From the NCBI GenBank assembly GCA_016702305.1, contig JADJEH010000017.1, positions 620,001 through 684,000 of the forward strand: a stretch of 64,000 nucleotides of DNA, given 5' to 3'. The notes beneath the pieces were generated by a model. That model was not told the origin of the DNA. It searched no databases and was given only the letters and a program-made list of their open reading frames with translations. Both the position numbers and the translations under genes were made by a program. Below are positions 44,575 through 52,404 of this stretch, piece after piece; position 1 is the stretch's first letter; every line of letters starts with the position of its first letter. The DNA comes from a bacterium. GTDB lineage: Bacteria; Electryoneota; RPQS01.

Positions 44575-45582
44575 ATGGCGCGACTGAAATATCGCTCGCC
44601 GGGTTATGATCCCGGCCTGTCGCAGCGCGTGGACGGCGATCTGCGCCGCGCGATTGAACATGACGGCAGCTTCAACGTACGCCGCTTTGGCAGGCGGTTC
44701 GAAGGGCTGCACGCCTACCAGTACCTTGTGACCTGTTCATGGACGCGCTTCATGGTGATCGTGGGCGCGTTTCTCGTGGGCATCAACGTTATCTTCGCGG
44801 GATGCTATTGGGCGCTGGGGATTCAGCATTTGCAGGGTGTGCCGGACGGCACGCCGTTCGAGCAGTTTCTCTACGCATTCTTCTTCAGCGTGCAGACGTT
44901 CAGCTCGGTGGGATATGGTGCGATCGCGCCGCGTGATATTGCGGGCGGCGCGGTCTCTTCGATTGAGGCGCTGTTGGGATTATTGGCCTTCGCGCTGGCG
45001 ACCGGACTGCTGTTCGCACGCTTCTCACGACCCAGCGCGCATTTTCTATTTTCGCAATCGGCGATCATCGCGCCGTATCAGGATCGCACCGCGCTGATGT
45101 TCCGACTGGTGAATCAGCGCGGCAATCTGGTGACGGATTTGTCCGCCGATGCGATCTTTGCTTATGTGGATGTGGTGGACGGGAAGCCGGTGCGGCGCTT
45201 CTCACCGTTGACGTTGGAGCGGCCGGCGATTCTGTTCTTTCCGCTGCCGTGGACGATTGTTCATGCGATAGACGAGAACAGCCCCTTGTGGGGGCTGGAT
45301 GCCGAAGCGCTGGCGAAGCGTAAGGCGGAAGTCATGGTCATCGTACGCGGCTATGATGATACATTCGCGCAGTCCGTGCATGTGCGGAACTCATACCGTT
45401 TTGACGAAATCGAATTCGGACGGCAATTTGTCCCGGTGTTCCATGTGGATCAGCACGGCACCCTGATGGTCAATGTGGATCGCATTGACGAGACGGAAGC
45501 GGCAGCACTGGCCGTGGAATTGAGTGATAACGCCAGCACCAGCGCCAGCGTGGACGCTGGACCCGGTGCCGCTGGCGCGTAG
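44575..45582 (+). CDS. KirBac-type inward-rectifier potassium channel
   Basis: 335 residues from the ATG at 44575. An amphipathic slide-helix region (about 45-60), outer helix MVIVGAFLVGINVIFAGCYWAL, pore helix FLYAFFFSVQTF, selectivity filter SSVGYG (110-115) and inner helix EALLGLLAFALATGLLFARFSRP are all present. They are followed by the cytoplasmic immunoglobulin-like domain (IIAPYQDRTALMFRLVNQRGNLV to QFVPVFHVDQHGTLMVNVDRID). Probably a homotetrameric potassium channel in the inner membrane. The last residues (STSASVDAGPGAAGA) are encoded by the first part of the dispersed repeat that continues as the 66-bp tandem array, so the C-terminal tail is a repeat-derived extension. Confidence 0.9.
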   Translation: MARLKYRSPGYDPGLSQRVDGDLRRAIEHDGSFNVRRFGRRFEGLHAYQYLVTCSWTRFMVIVGAFLVGINVIFAGCYWALGIQHLQGVPDGTPFEQFLYAFFFSVQTFSSVGYGAIAPRDIAGGAVSSIEALLGLLAFALATGLLFARFSRPSAHFLFSQSAIIAPYQDRTALMFRLVNQRGNLVTDLSADAIFAYVDVVDGKPVRRFSPLTLERPAILFFPLPWTIVHAIDENSPLWGLDAEALAKRKAEVMVIVRGYDDTFAQSVHVRNSYRFDEIEFGRQFVPVFHVDQHGTLMVNVDRIDETEAAALAVELSDNASTSASVDAGPGAAGA

Positions 45583-45735
45583 AGCTTGTGGGTGTGGGTG
45601 TTGTTTGGGTGAACGTTGCCTTGTGGACCCGGTGACGCTGGCGCGTAGAGCTTTCGGGTGTGGGTGTTGTTTGGGTGAACGTTGCCTTGTGGACCCGGTG
45701 ACGCTGGCGCGTAGAGCTTTCGGGTGTGGGTGTTT
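45557..45735. repeat. 66-bp tandem repeat, 2.7 units
   Basis: Units starting GGACCCGGTG(C/A)CGCTGGCGCG recur every 66 bp; the end of each has GGGTGTGGGTGTT. Copies 2 and 3 are nearly identical. The first overlaps the stop codon of the channel gene. The first 25 bases also match about 13190-13215. A reading frame across the array (DPVTLARRAFGCGCCLGERC repeated) is judged non-coding. Confidence 0.82.
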
Positions 45736-45742
45736 TACCCGC

Positions 45743-46867
45743 CTAATCCCCTTGTGAGACCGGAGGGGAATCAGAGAAGATGCGGGGGACTCGCGGATTT
45801 AGCCATGTGGTGAGTTCGTAGGGCAGAGCGTCTATCAGGGGGGAAAGTTCATAGAGGTAAATGGTCTCTGTTCCCTGGCGGCCCCAGAAGACGATTTCTT
45901 CGGCGACAGCTGGTTTGCCACCTGTGGTGAAGGCGTAGGATCTATCGCGGGACATGACGCCGACTAAAGGAATCCGCCGACCGTTCAGGAGAACTTGCGC
46001 CGAGCCGACCATCGTGCGGGGATAGCCTGTATCGTAGCCCAAGTCAATCTCGATGCCCCAACCGTCATACGGCGCTTTCCAGAAATGCGGCGCGGGAAAG
46101 CCGTGACCGCGCTTGACTTTGCGCACCGCGATAATGCTGCCGCGCAATGTCATCACGGGTTCTAAGGGCAACATGTCCGCGACGGTCGGCGAGGGCGGTT
46201 GACCGTAGAGCGCAATGCCCGTGCGCACGAGATCACCGGGGACTTCAGGCAAGGCGAGGGCCGCGGCGGAATTGGCCAGATGAGTGACCGCAGGAGTGAT
46301 GCCTGCGGTTTTTGCGTTCTGGAGAATCTCGGTGAAGGTGGCGATCTGCGCCAGGCCGCGGGCACGGTCGTGCGTACCACCGTAGGCCAGATGAGAATAA
46401 ATGGCATCAAGTCTCAAGTGCTTCATCTGTGCGAGGGCGGCCAGTGTCGGGCGGTGTTGAGTGTGATGAATGCCGACGCGACCGAGGCCGGTGTCGAATT
46501 TGAGATGCGTCGAGATGGCTACACCCGTCTGTCTCGACAGCGCTTCGAGATATTCCACCTTGTACCACGAGGTCGCGGCGAAGGATAGATTGTACTCGGT
46601 AAAACACTTGACGGGTTTGCCGACCCAATCGGTCATGACGAGGATTGGCTGCGCGAAACCGTGCTGCCGCAACGTGACACCGTCCGCAGGGGAACTCACG
46701 CCGAAGCCCCAGGCACCCGCCTCGGCCAATACACGTGCGCACTCGAGGAGGCCATGCCCGTATGCATCCCACTTGATCACCGCGAGCACCTGCTTGGGTG
46801 CCACGCGCTGCGCTAGCGCCGTGAAGTTGGCGCGGAGCGCGGTGAGGTTGATGACGGTGGAAGGCAC
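45743..46867 (-). CDS. Divergent alanine racemase family protein
   Basis: 374 residues from a GTG at 46867, preceded by 7-bp repeat DNA. The fold-type III PLP domain is clear: VLAVIKWDAYGHG with PLP-binding Lys32, HLKFDTGLGRVGI, YSHLAYGG, THLANSAAAL and VRTGIALYG. In the C-terminal domain GYDTGYPR (278-284) matches the usual GYADGYPR. However, the segment that normally holds the second catalytic base (V-S-Y-G) reads GHGFPAP (254-260), so that tyrosine is missing or displaced. Residues 304-310 (VMSRDRS) also differ from the usual V-M-D. It may be a racemase with altered specificity or another PLP enzyme. Cytoplasmic D-alanine supply for cell wall is the default reading. Gene symbol withheld for this reason. 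Confidence 0.8.
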   Translation of the reverse strand: MPSTVINLTALRANFTALAQRVAPKQVLAVIKWDAYGHGLLECARVLAEAGAWGFGVSSPADGVTLRQHGFAQPILVMTDWVGKPVKCFTEYNLSFAATSWYKVEYLEALSRQTGVAISTHLKFDTGLGRVGIHHTQHRPTLAALAQMKHLRLDAIYSHLAYGGTHDRARGLAQIATFTEILQNAKTAGITPAVTHLANSAAALALPEVPGDLVRTGIALYGQPPSPTVADMLPLEPVMTLRGSIIAVRKVKRGHGFPAPHFWKAPYDGWGIEIDLGYDTGYPRTMVGSAQVLLNGRRIPLVGVMSRDRSYAFTTGGKPAVAEEIVFWGRQGTETIYLYELSPLIDALPYELTTWLNPRVPRIFSDSPPVSQGD

Positions 46868-46873
46868 GCGGAC

Positions 46874-46901
46874 GAAGGATGAATTATGAAATGCGGAGGG
46901 G
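46874..46901. repeat. Degenerate 7-bp tandem repeat
   Basis: GAAGGAT, GAATTAT, GAAATGC, GGAGGGG in 7-bp register, directly in front of the alanine-racemase-like start. Confidence 0.6.
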
Positions 46902-46924
46902 GGCGTACGGTTTGGGTGGGGGCA

Positions 46925-46951
46925 GAAAAAAGGCGACCGTGCGGTCGCCTT
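46925..46951 (-). terminator. Intrinsic terminator after 46971..47573
   Basis: AAGGCGACC (46930-46938), loop GTGC, GGTCGCCTT (46943-46951) followed on the minus strand by a T run of six (TTTTTT). It lies 19 bp past the stop. Confidence 0.88.
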
Positions 46952-46970
46952 AAACTTTTCACAGCGCGGG

Positions 46971-47573
46971 TTAGTAGTTGCCCGGCAGCTTTAGACCGTC
47001 CAGACGGGCGAGCTCTAACTGCGCTTGAGCAAACGACGTGGTGCCGGCGAACGTGGAGCTGGTAATAAAGGCCTCGAGCGCCTTGCGACGTTCGTCAGGA
47101 CTGCGGAATGTCATGATGCGCTCGTATTCAGCGCGCGCCAATTCATCGCGGGCGCGGCTGCCCGCCGGCGTCTGCGGATACTCGCGGGCGGCTTCGGAGA
47201 TGCGACCGGCATCATACAGCGTCTGCGCCGCCATCTCACGCGCCATAATCGCGGCCGGTGTGTCCGCGAAGTCACTGAGGACTTCTTCATGCTTACCGGC
47301 TTTTAACAGCTCCTCGGCATAGCGTACGCGGGCCTCAACCGCCAGCGGCGATCCCTTGAACTCCGTGAAGACCCGCTGGTATTGCCCTTCCTTGAGCAGC
47401 TTGGCCGCCAGAGCATCGCGGGCCTTATCGGCGGCAGGCTCCTGCGGGTAGCGCGCGAGCACTTCCTCGTACTTGCCGTCTTCAAACAGCTTCTCGGCGC
47501 GCTCGGCAGGCGAGGCGCAGCCCAACACGAGCCAGAGCAGGGCAAAGCCGAGCATCCGTGCGACGTGGATCAT
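46971..47573 (-). CDS. TPR-like lipoprotein
   Basis: 200 residues from the ATG at 47573 with GGAGG about 10 bases before. Lipoprotein signal MIHVARMLGFALLWLVLGC with Cys19. The mature part is a chain of short helix pairs, each with a pattern like AEKLFEDGKYEEVLARYPQEP, AKLLKEGQYQRVFTEFKGSP and AEELLKAGKHEEVLSDFADTP. These are Sel1- or TPR-like and resemble YfiO/BamD-type repeats. It follows its paralogue 47601..48194 by 27 bp in one operon. Likely a membrane-attached scaffold in the periplasm. BamD itself usually has five canonical TPRs, so I do not assign it. Confidence 0.84.
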   Translation of the reverse strand: MIHVARMLGFALLWLVLGCASPAERAEKLFEDGKYEEVLARYPQEPAADKARDALAAKLLKEGQYQRVFTEFKGSPLAVEARVRYAEELLKAGKHEEVLSDFADTPAAIMAREMAAQTLYDAGRISEAAREYPQTPAGSRARDELARAEYERIMTFRSPDERRKALEAFITSSTFAGTTSFAQAQLELARLDGLKLPGNY

Positions 47574-47600
47574 ATCCGATTCCCCTCCGCGGCGGCGGTC

Positions 47601-48194
47601 TTACTTTTGTTTGGCGCGGACATCGCGCAGCAGATTGGCCGCTTCTTTGTATGCGACGGTCTCGGTGTAGTTGCGCATAATCGCTTCGAGCGCCGCGATC
47701 TGTTTGTCACCCTTCATCTTCTTGGCGGCCTCAAATTCGGCGGCGGCGCGCTCATCCTTGACCTTTTTGCCGAGTTCAGATTTGGGGTACTTGACCAACA
47801 GCTCGTCAAACTTGCCCTGGCCATGCAGTTCGGTCGCTAACACGCGCTCCGCTTCGGTCGCCAGCGGCGAGCTCGGGAATTCTGCCAGTACGCGCGCATA
47901 CTCCTTGTTGTTGAACAACGTCTTGGCCTGCTCTTCGCGAGCCAGAAACGCCGCGCGAGTGCCCGGGTAGTTCTTGAGGACGTCGTCAAATTTACCGGAC
48001 GCCAGCAGGTCCTCGGCCATTAACGCACGAGCCCGGCGCTCAAACTGAGTGTTGGGGAACTTGTCAATGACCTCTTGATACTTGCGGTCTGCAAGGAGCT
48101 TCTGCGCATCGGCAGAGGGATTCTGACAGCCAACCAAGGCGAGCGTGGCAATACACCACAACAGGGAGACAACAATCAGTCTGCGGGATAGCAT
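47601..48194 (-). CDS. TPR-like lipoprotein, paralogue
   Basis: 197 residues from the ATG at 48194; an earlier in-frame start is possible but the lipoprotein signal (MLSRRLIVVSLLWCIATLALVGC, Cys23) fits here. Repeats such as AQKLLADRKYQEVIDKFPNT, AEDLLASGKFDDVLKNYPGT and AKTLFNNKEYARVLAEFPSS match those in 46971..47573, so the two arose by duplication. The C-terminal part is Lys/Ala-rich and helical. There is no convincing ribosome site. Divergent from 48512..49879. Confidence 0.84.
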   Translation of the reverse strand: MLSRRLIVVSLLWCIATLALVGCQNPSADAQKLLADRKYQEVIDKFPNTQFERRARALMAEDLLASGKFDDVLKNYPGTRAAFLAREEQAKTLFNNKEYARVLAEFPSSPLATEAERVLATELHGQGKFDELLVKYPKSELGKKVKDERAAAEFEAAKKMKGDKQIAALEAIMRNYTETVAYKEAANLLRDVRAKQK

Positions 48195-48463
48195 GGGTGT
48201 GCGGGGTTTGTTTGGACCTTTGTATATGGAACTTAGAAAGTTAAGGATTCCCTCGGGGATTGTCAAGGTCTGGTCATCCCGAGTTGCCGGAGCTTATGGA
48301 GAATCAAGAGGTTGCGCAGGTTCAACGGGTTCAAATCGGCACAGAGCGTGCCTTTCGTTCTGTGAAACGACACGACAGTGTTGACAGTTCCACGCTGGGA
48401 TGCTATATTACCTGTTATAACAAAGATTTACCGTGGGTGGGCGGAGAATCGGAGGAAAAGCGT

Positions 48464-48518
48464 ATGGTCAATGATGAATGGCGGACGGGTATGCGGAAGG
48501 ATGAGGGACCTATGATGA
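48464..48518. repeat. Degenerate 7-bp repeat stretch
   Basis: AATGATG, AATGGCG, GACGGGT, ATGCGGA, AGGATGA, GGGACCT, ATGATGA read in 7-bp steps just before and across the start of 48512..49879. It makes the upstream in-frame ATG at 48464 unlikely as a start. Confidence 0.55.
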
Positions 48519-49879
48519 ATCAGAGAAGGTGGATTGTGCGGCGAAGCAGAGTACGACGGATCGCGTGGGCCGCGGTCCTGTGCGTGTTAGGCGGTTTGTG
48601 GAGTACCGCCGGTGCACAGACGCAGACGGCGCAGGAGGCGGACTCTCTGGCCAAGCTGCTGTTCGGAAATGAAAAGACCGAAGAGCAGGCTGCTGTGCTG
48701 TTCCAACGCGGGCAGGACGATTTCGCGGCAGGTGAGGAATTTCTCAAAGAGGCCGGCAAGATGCGCGCGAGCGGCGAGGATACAACGATGAAGTCCCGCG
48801 GCGGCGTGCTCGGTTTGATTGGTCAGGCCATGGGCGACACGACCAAGTCCTCCAAAGAACAGGACACGCGCAAGCGGGCGAGCGCGGCCTTTAAGGATGC
48901 GGCGAAGAACTTCGAGCGCGCGCTGGCCAAACAGCCGGAAATGAAAGAGGTGCAGCTTTGGCTGGTGGCGACGTATGACCGCTTGGAAGAGTGGGACAAG
49001 TCGCTGCCGCTCTATCGCGAGATTCTAAACGAGCGGCAGGGCGAGGACAATCTGTGGTTTTCGTACGGCTATGCGGCCTTCAACGCCAAGCAGTTCGACA
49101 AGGCGGTGACGGGATTTGATCAGGCAATGCGTATCCGCGAGCTGGTGACTGGGAGCGCGGATTCGATACCCAACAGCTACCGGCTCTATCTGGCCGAAGC
49201 CTATGTGCGAACTTATCAAGATGGCAATGCGCTGAACATGTTCACGCTGGCGCAGGCGCACGCGACGCCGGAGGATTCGGCGGAGATTCAGAAGACGATA
49301 GACTGGATCAATTGGGATAGCGGAGGCATTGCGGCGGCGGAATACCGCGACGCGGGCTTTGCGGCAGAGAATGCGGAAGATTGGAATGCGGCGCGGGAAG
49401 CGTATCTGGGCGGCATCGCCTCGTCGCGCACGCTCAAGGCGCGCGATTTTCTGACGTGGCGACTGGCGCTGGTGACGTATAACCACGGCAACAAGACCGA
49501 GGGGATTCAGCGGCTCTCGGAAGTGGTGACGCGGCTGGCCGCGGAGTGTCCGCAGGACTATCTTGAGAGTTACGGCCGCATGCTGTTCGCCTACGGGCAG
49601 GAGCTCACGGCTAATGGCGACCGGCGCGGCGCGCTCGAATACTATTTGAACAGCACGAAGGTGAAGTGGGAAGGACAGGGCGGCGGATTTGTGGCGATTG
49701 CGCAGATTGCGGCGAATGACTTAACGCAATCCATCGAGCAGGCGGAACGCGCTCTGGCGTATCCGCTGACGCCGGAACAGCGCAAAGCGGCGTACGAAGT
49801 GCTGGTAAGTGCGTACCGCTCAAAGGGGAAGTGGGACGAGATGAAGAAATATCAAGCTCTGCTGGGAGAAATGCAGTGA
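48512..49879 (+). CDS. Exported TPR-repeat protein
   Basis: 455 residues from the ATG at 48512 (a second ATG follows at once), with GAGGGACCT upstream. Twin-arginine-rich basic start and hydrophobic segment (AWAAVLCVLGGLWSTAGA) form a signal peptide. The mature protein has TPR-like helix pairs: KRASAAFKDAAKNFERALAKQPEM, LWLVATYDRLEEWDKSLPLYREIL, WFSYGYAAFNAKQFDKAVTGFDQAM, and a late set (AGFAAENAEDWNAAREAYLGGI; MLFAYGQELTANGDRRGALEYYLN). Its TGA overlaps the GTG start of the next gene by 4 bp, so the two are translationally coupled. It probably serves as a periplasmic partner of the outer-membrane-type protein 49876..51590. Confidence 0.84.
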   Translation: MMNQRRWIVRRSRVRRIAWAAVLCVLGGLWSTAGAQTQTAQEADSLAKLLFGNEKTEEQAAVLFQRGQDDFAAGEEFLKEAGKMRASGEDTTMKSRGGVLGLIGQAMGDTTKSSKEQDTRKRASAAFKDAAKNFERALAKQPEMKEVQLWLVATYDRLEEWDKSLPLYREILNERQGEDNLWFSYGYAAFNAKQFDKAVTGFDQAMRIRELVTGSADSIPNSYRLYLAEAYVRTYQDGNALNMFTLAQAHATPEDSAEIQKTIDWINWDSGGIAAAEYRDAGFAAENAEDWNAAREAYLGGIASSRTLKARDFLTWRLALVTYNHGNKTEGIQRLSEVVTRLAAECPQDYLESYGRMLFAYGQELTANGDRRGALEYYLNSTKVKWEGQGGGFVAIAQIAANDLTQSIEQAERALAYPLTPEQRKAAYEVLVSAYRSKGKWDEMKKYQALLGEMQ

Positions 49880-51590
49880 AGCATACGAGATGGCTATGGA
49901 CAGCGCTAACGGCGCTTATGATAACGATGAATGCGTTGGCCGAGGTGGAATACAAACTCGTGACGCAGCAGAATGTAACCACGGCGCGCGAGATTCAGGT
50001 GCTGCGTGAAGAGCTGTTCCTGGGCAACGAGACGGTTGAGCGCGTGCTGATCACGGATTTGCTCAGCGACGGTTTCGATCAGAACGACGCGGTGGTGCTC
50101 TATCCGACGGGGCGCGTGCTGCGATTGGAGCCGATCTCCGAGCGGCTTGATTCGCTGCTGCGCTCGTTCCGGCAGCCGGCGAACACGGAGATTTACGAAG
50201 GGCGCCAGTTCCATACGCTGTTCGATTCGGTGTCGTACACGAGTCGCGGCGGCAAGGCGCTGGGTTACGGGCTGTTGGGCGGATTGCAGGAGCGGCTGGC
50301 GCGCGGCTACCGCGGCGAGCACATTGAAGGCTATTTCCAGTTTACGGAGAGCGGCGCGCAGATCCGCCTGTGGGATTTCGACTCAACGCGCGTGAGTTTT
50401 CCGCGACCGCAGCCGTCGAAGTATGACACGGTTGTGATCTACCAACGCGACACGGTATTCGTGCCGGAAATCGTGACGATTGAGAAGGATCCGGTTGTTA
50501 TTCACGACACGGTGTATGTGCCGAGTGAACTGCTTGAGCGACCGCGCGGATTGTTCTACCGCGAAGCGCTGGGGATGATCGGCGGCGGTTACAATATGTC
50601 AAAGCGCGAGGTATCGCGCGGGAGTTTGGCGTTTGCGGCGGGCAATGAGTGGGAGTTTGGCGTGTGGGATCGCTGGATCGCGGGGCGGCAGGAGATTGAT
50701 TCGCGGTTGGGCTTGCGCTTTCAGACGGAACTCGCGCCGTGGAAGAGCGACACGCTTTCGGCAAGATTTTTGAGCGCGTCGGGCGAGATTATGTATATTC
50801 CGGCGTGGGATCGTTCCCTGTTTGCGTTCGTGGGCCTGCGCGCGTTTTTTCAGGACAATTTGTTTTGGGATCGCGTGCGCGCGGGCTGGGATGATGATCT
50901 TTACCCTACTGGCAGAACGAGCCTGCCGCGCAGGACTTGGCGCATTACGAGTTAGCCATTAAGACAGGTGTCGACAAGCTTGCGCCATACGGTGCTGGAA
51001 AGAACATCGGCTTGTGGCTGCGAGCCTCCGCGATTTGGCCGGGCGGCGACGAAGGTCGGTATTTGATGTGGCAAGACACATCGCTGATTCAAAACGCAGT
51101 GCGTAATTTGTTTTGGGAGTGGCGCTTGAAGACTGCTCTTGACGTAAGCGGTAATGTTAACTTCAAGCTATCTGACCAGACGCAGATTACGGGTGGAGTC
51201 GGTATCTATACGAACTCAGGAATTTCGTATTCAATTGCGCGCTCCACATCCTCAGAGGTCCCTGAACTCACTGAGGCGAATTCAATAGCCGCTAACATCT
51301 TCTATCAGTCGCTTGCGCTAAGGTGGACATTGGTTAGCGCTGCTTCGTATCGTTTCCGAATGGAGCTTGGTGCGACAAACCATGTGCTGAACGCGACATT
51401 TGACCGCTTCGAGTATAGCCGCGAGACTGCGGATAAGTTCTTCCCGTATATCGAAGCGCCAATGTTCGACGGATCGCTGCAGCTTGACGTGGATATTGTG
51501 CAGGTGAATCTGGGCGTGAAGGCCTACATGCCTGACGGTGAGGATGCACAGGTGCGGCCGTGGGGCGGAGTGTACTTCCTGTTCAAATAG
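49876..51590 (+). CDS. Probable outer-membrane beta-barrel protein (one frameshift)
   Basis: The GTG at 49876 overlaps the preceding TGA and has GGAG 8 bases before. Signal peptide (MKHTRWLWTALTALMITMNALA). The first half has a domain with LREELFLGNETVERVLITDLL and SKYDTVVIYQRDTVFVPEIVTI. From about residue 230 alternating polar and aromatic strands (EWEFGVWDRWIAGRQEID, RLGLRFQTELAPWKS, SLFAFVGLRAFFQ) suggest a barrel. At CCC 50904-50906 one base is missing. The next frame continues (YWQNEPAAQDLAHYELAIKTG) to VYFLFK and a TAG at 51590, ending in Phe-Lys with a typical barrel-like last strand (WGGVYFLF). Joined length is about 571 residues. The family is not recognised. Confidence 0.75.
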
Positions 51591-51612
51591 GAAACAGGAG
51601 ATTAGAAATTAG

Positions 51613-51642
51613 AAAAGGCGGCCCAGTGGGTCGCCTTTTCCT
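51613..51642. terminator. Bidirectional terminator between convergent genes
   Basis: AAAAGGCGGCCC (51613-51624), loop AGT, GGGTCGCCTTTT (51628-51639), one mismatch, T run on both sides. It separates 49876..51590 (+) from pgl (-). Confidence 0.88.
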
Positions 51643-51681
51643 TATTCAAAACGCGGAAGGCACGCCTGCCGCTTCATACCG

Positions 51682-52404
51682 TTACTCGGTTAGCTCGGCG
51701 GCGGCGTCTTCGTCAACGATCCAGATCAGGCGGCCCTCGTGCGGGTTGATACGCGCGGCGGGCAAGCGTTGGTCGTTCTCGATGAGCACGTTACGCACGG
51801 TCTGGGATTTTTCTGCGCCGGTGACCAGGAAAATGATTGCGCCCGCGCTGTTCAAGACACGCAGAGTAAGGGTGAGGCGGTGCGGCAGTTTGTTGCCCGC
51901 GACTTCCACGGCTTCGACCAATGCGCCGCTCTCGAGCGCCGAGGTGCCGGGGAAGAGAGAAGCGGTGTGCCCGTCGCTGCCCATACCGAGCAGGACGGCG
52001 TCGAAGGAAACGGTTTCCGGCGTGAAGCGGCCTTTCAAGGTGCGCGCATAGGCGTCGGCGGCTTCCTGCAAGTTGGCGTGATCAGCGGGCATGCGGAAGA
52101 CTTCGCCGATTGGAACATGACTCAGGAAGAGCTCGTGCGCGAGCCGATAGTTGGAGTCGGGATGCGTGGGCGCAACGGCGCGTTCATCGGACCAGAAGAC
52201 TTCCCACTTAGCATAGTCCATCTCGACGCGCCACTCCGGGGCGGTGAGCAATTTGAAGAGCAGTGCCGGCGTTGAGCCGCCGGAGAGTGCAAGACGAAAG
52301 ACGCCGCGCGCGGCGATGGCTTCGTCCTGCAGTTCTTTCAATACCGCCGCTGCGGCATCGGCCACGTCGTCGGGAAATTCACAGTAGATGACTTCAGGAT
52401 TCAT
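51682..52404 (-). CDS. pgl: 6-phosphogluconolactonase
   Basis: 240 residues; the ATG at 52404 overlaps the stop of opcA (ATGA). Family motifs: FRLALSGGSTPALLF (36-50), WSDERAVAPTHPDSNYRL (71-88) and LLGMGSDGHTASLFPGT (138-153), which holds the catalytic His. It hydrolyses 6-phosphogluconolactone to 6-phosphogluconate in the cytoplasm, the second step of the oxidative pentose phosphate pathway. Last gene of the gnd-zwf-opcA-pgl operon. Confidence 0.94.
   Translation of the reverse strand: MNPEVIYCEFPDDVADAAAAVLKELQDEAIAARGVFRLALSGGSTPALLFKLLTAPEWRVEMDYAKWEVFWSDERAVAPTHPDSNYRLAHELFLSHVPIGEVFRMPADHANLQEAADAYARTLKGRFTPETVSFDAVLLGMGSDGHTASLFPGTSALESGALVEAVEVAGNKLPHRLTLTLRVLNSAGAIIFLVTGAEKSQTVRNVLIENDQRLPAARINPHEGRLIWIVDEDAAAELTE

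Noticed and set aside
45557..45735. Tandem repeat considered as a CRISPR array or as a Cys-rich peptide gene
   Set aside because: Units are contiguous without unique spacers, no cas gene is present, and the frame merely follows the repeat.
48260..48511. Upstream start of the exported TPR protein
   Set aside because: It would place about 80 residues of repeat-derived sequence before the signal peptide; the ATG at 48512 fits the signal and ribosome site.
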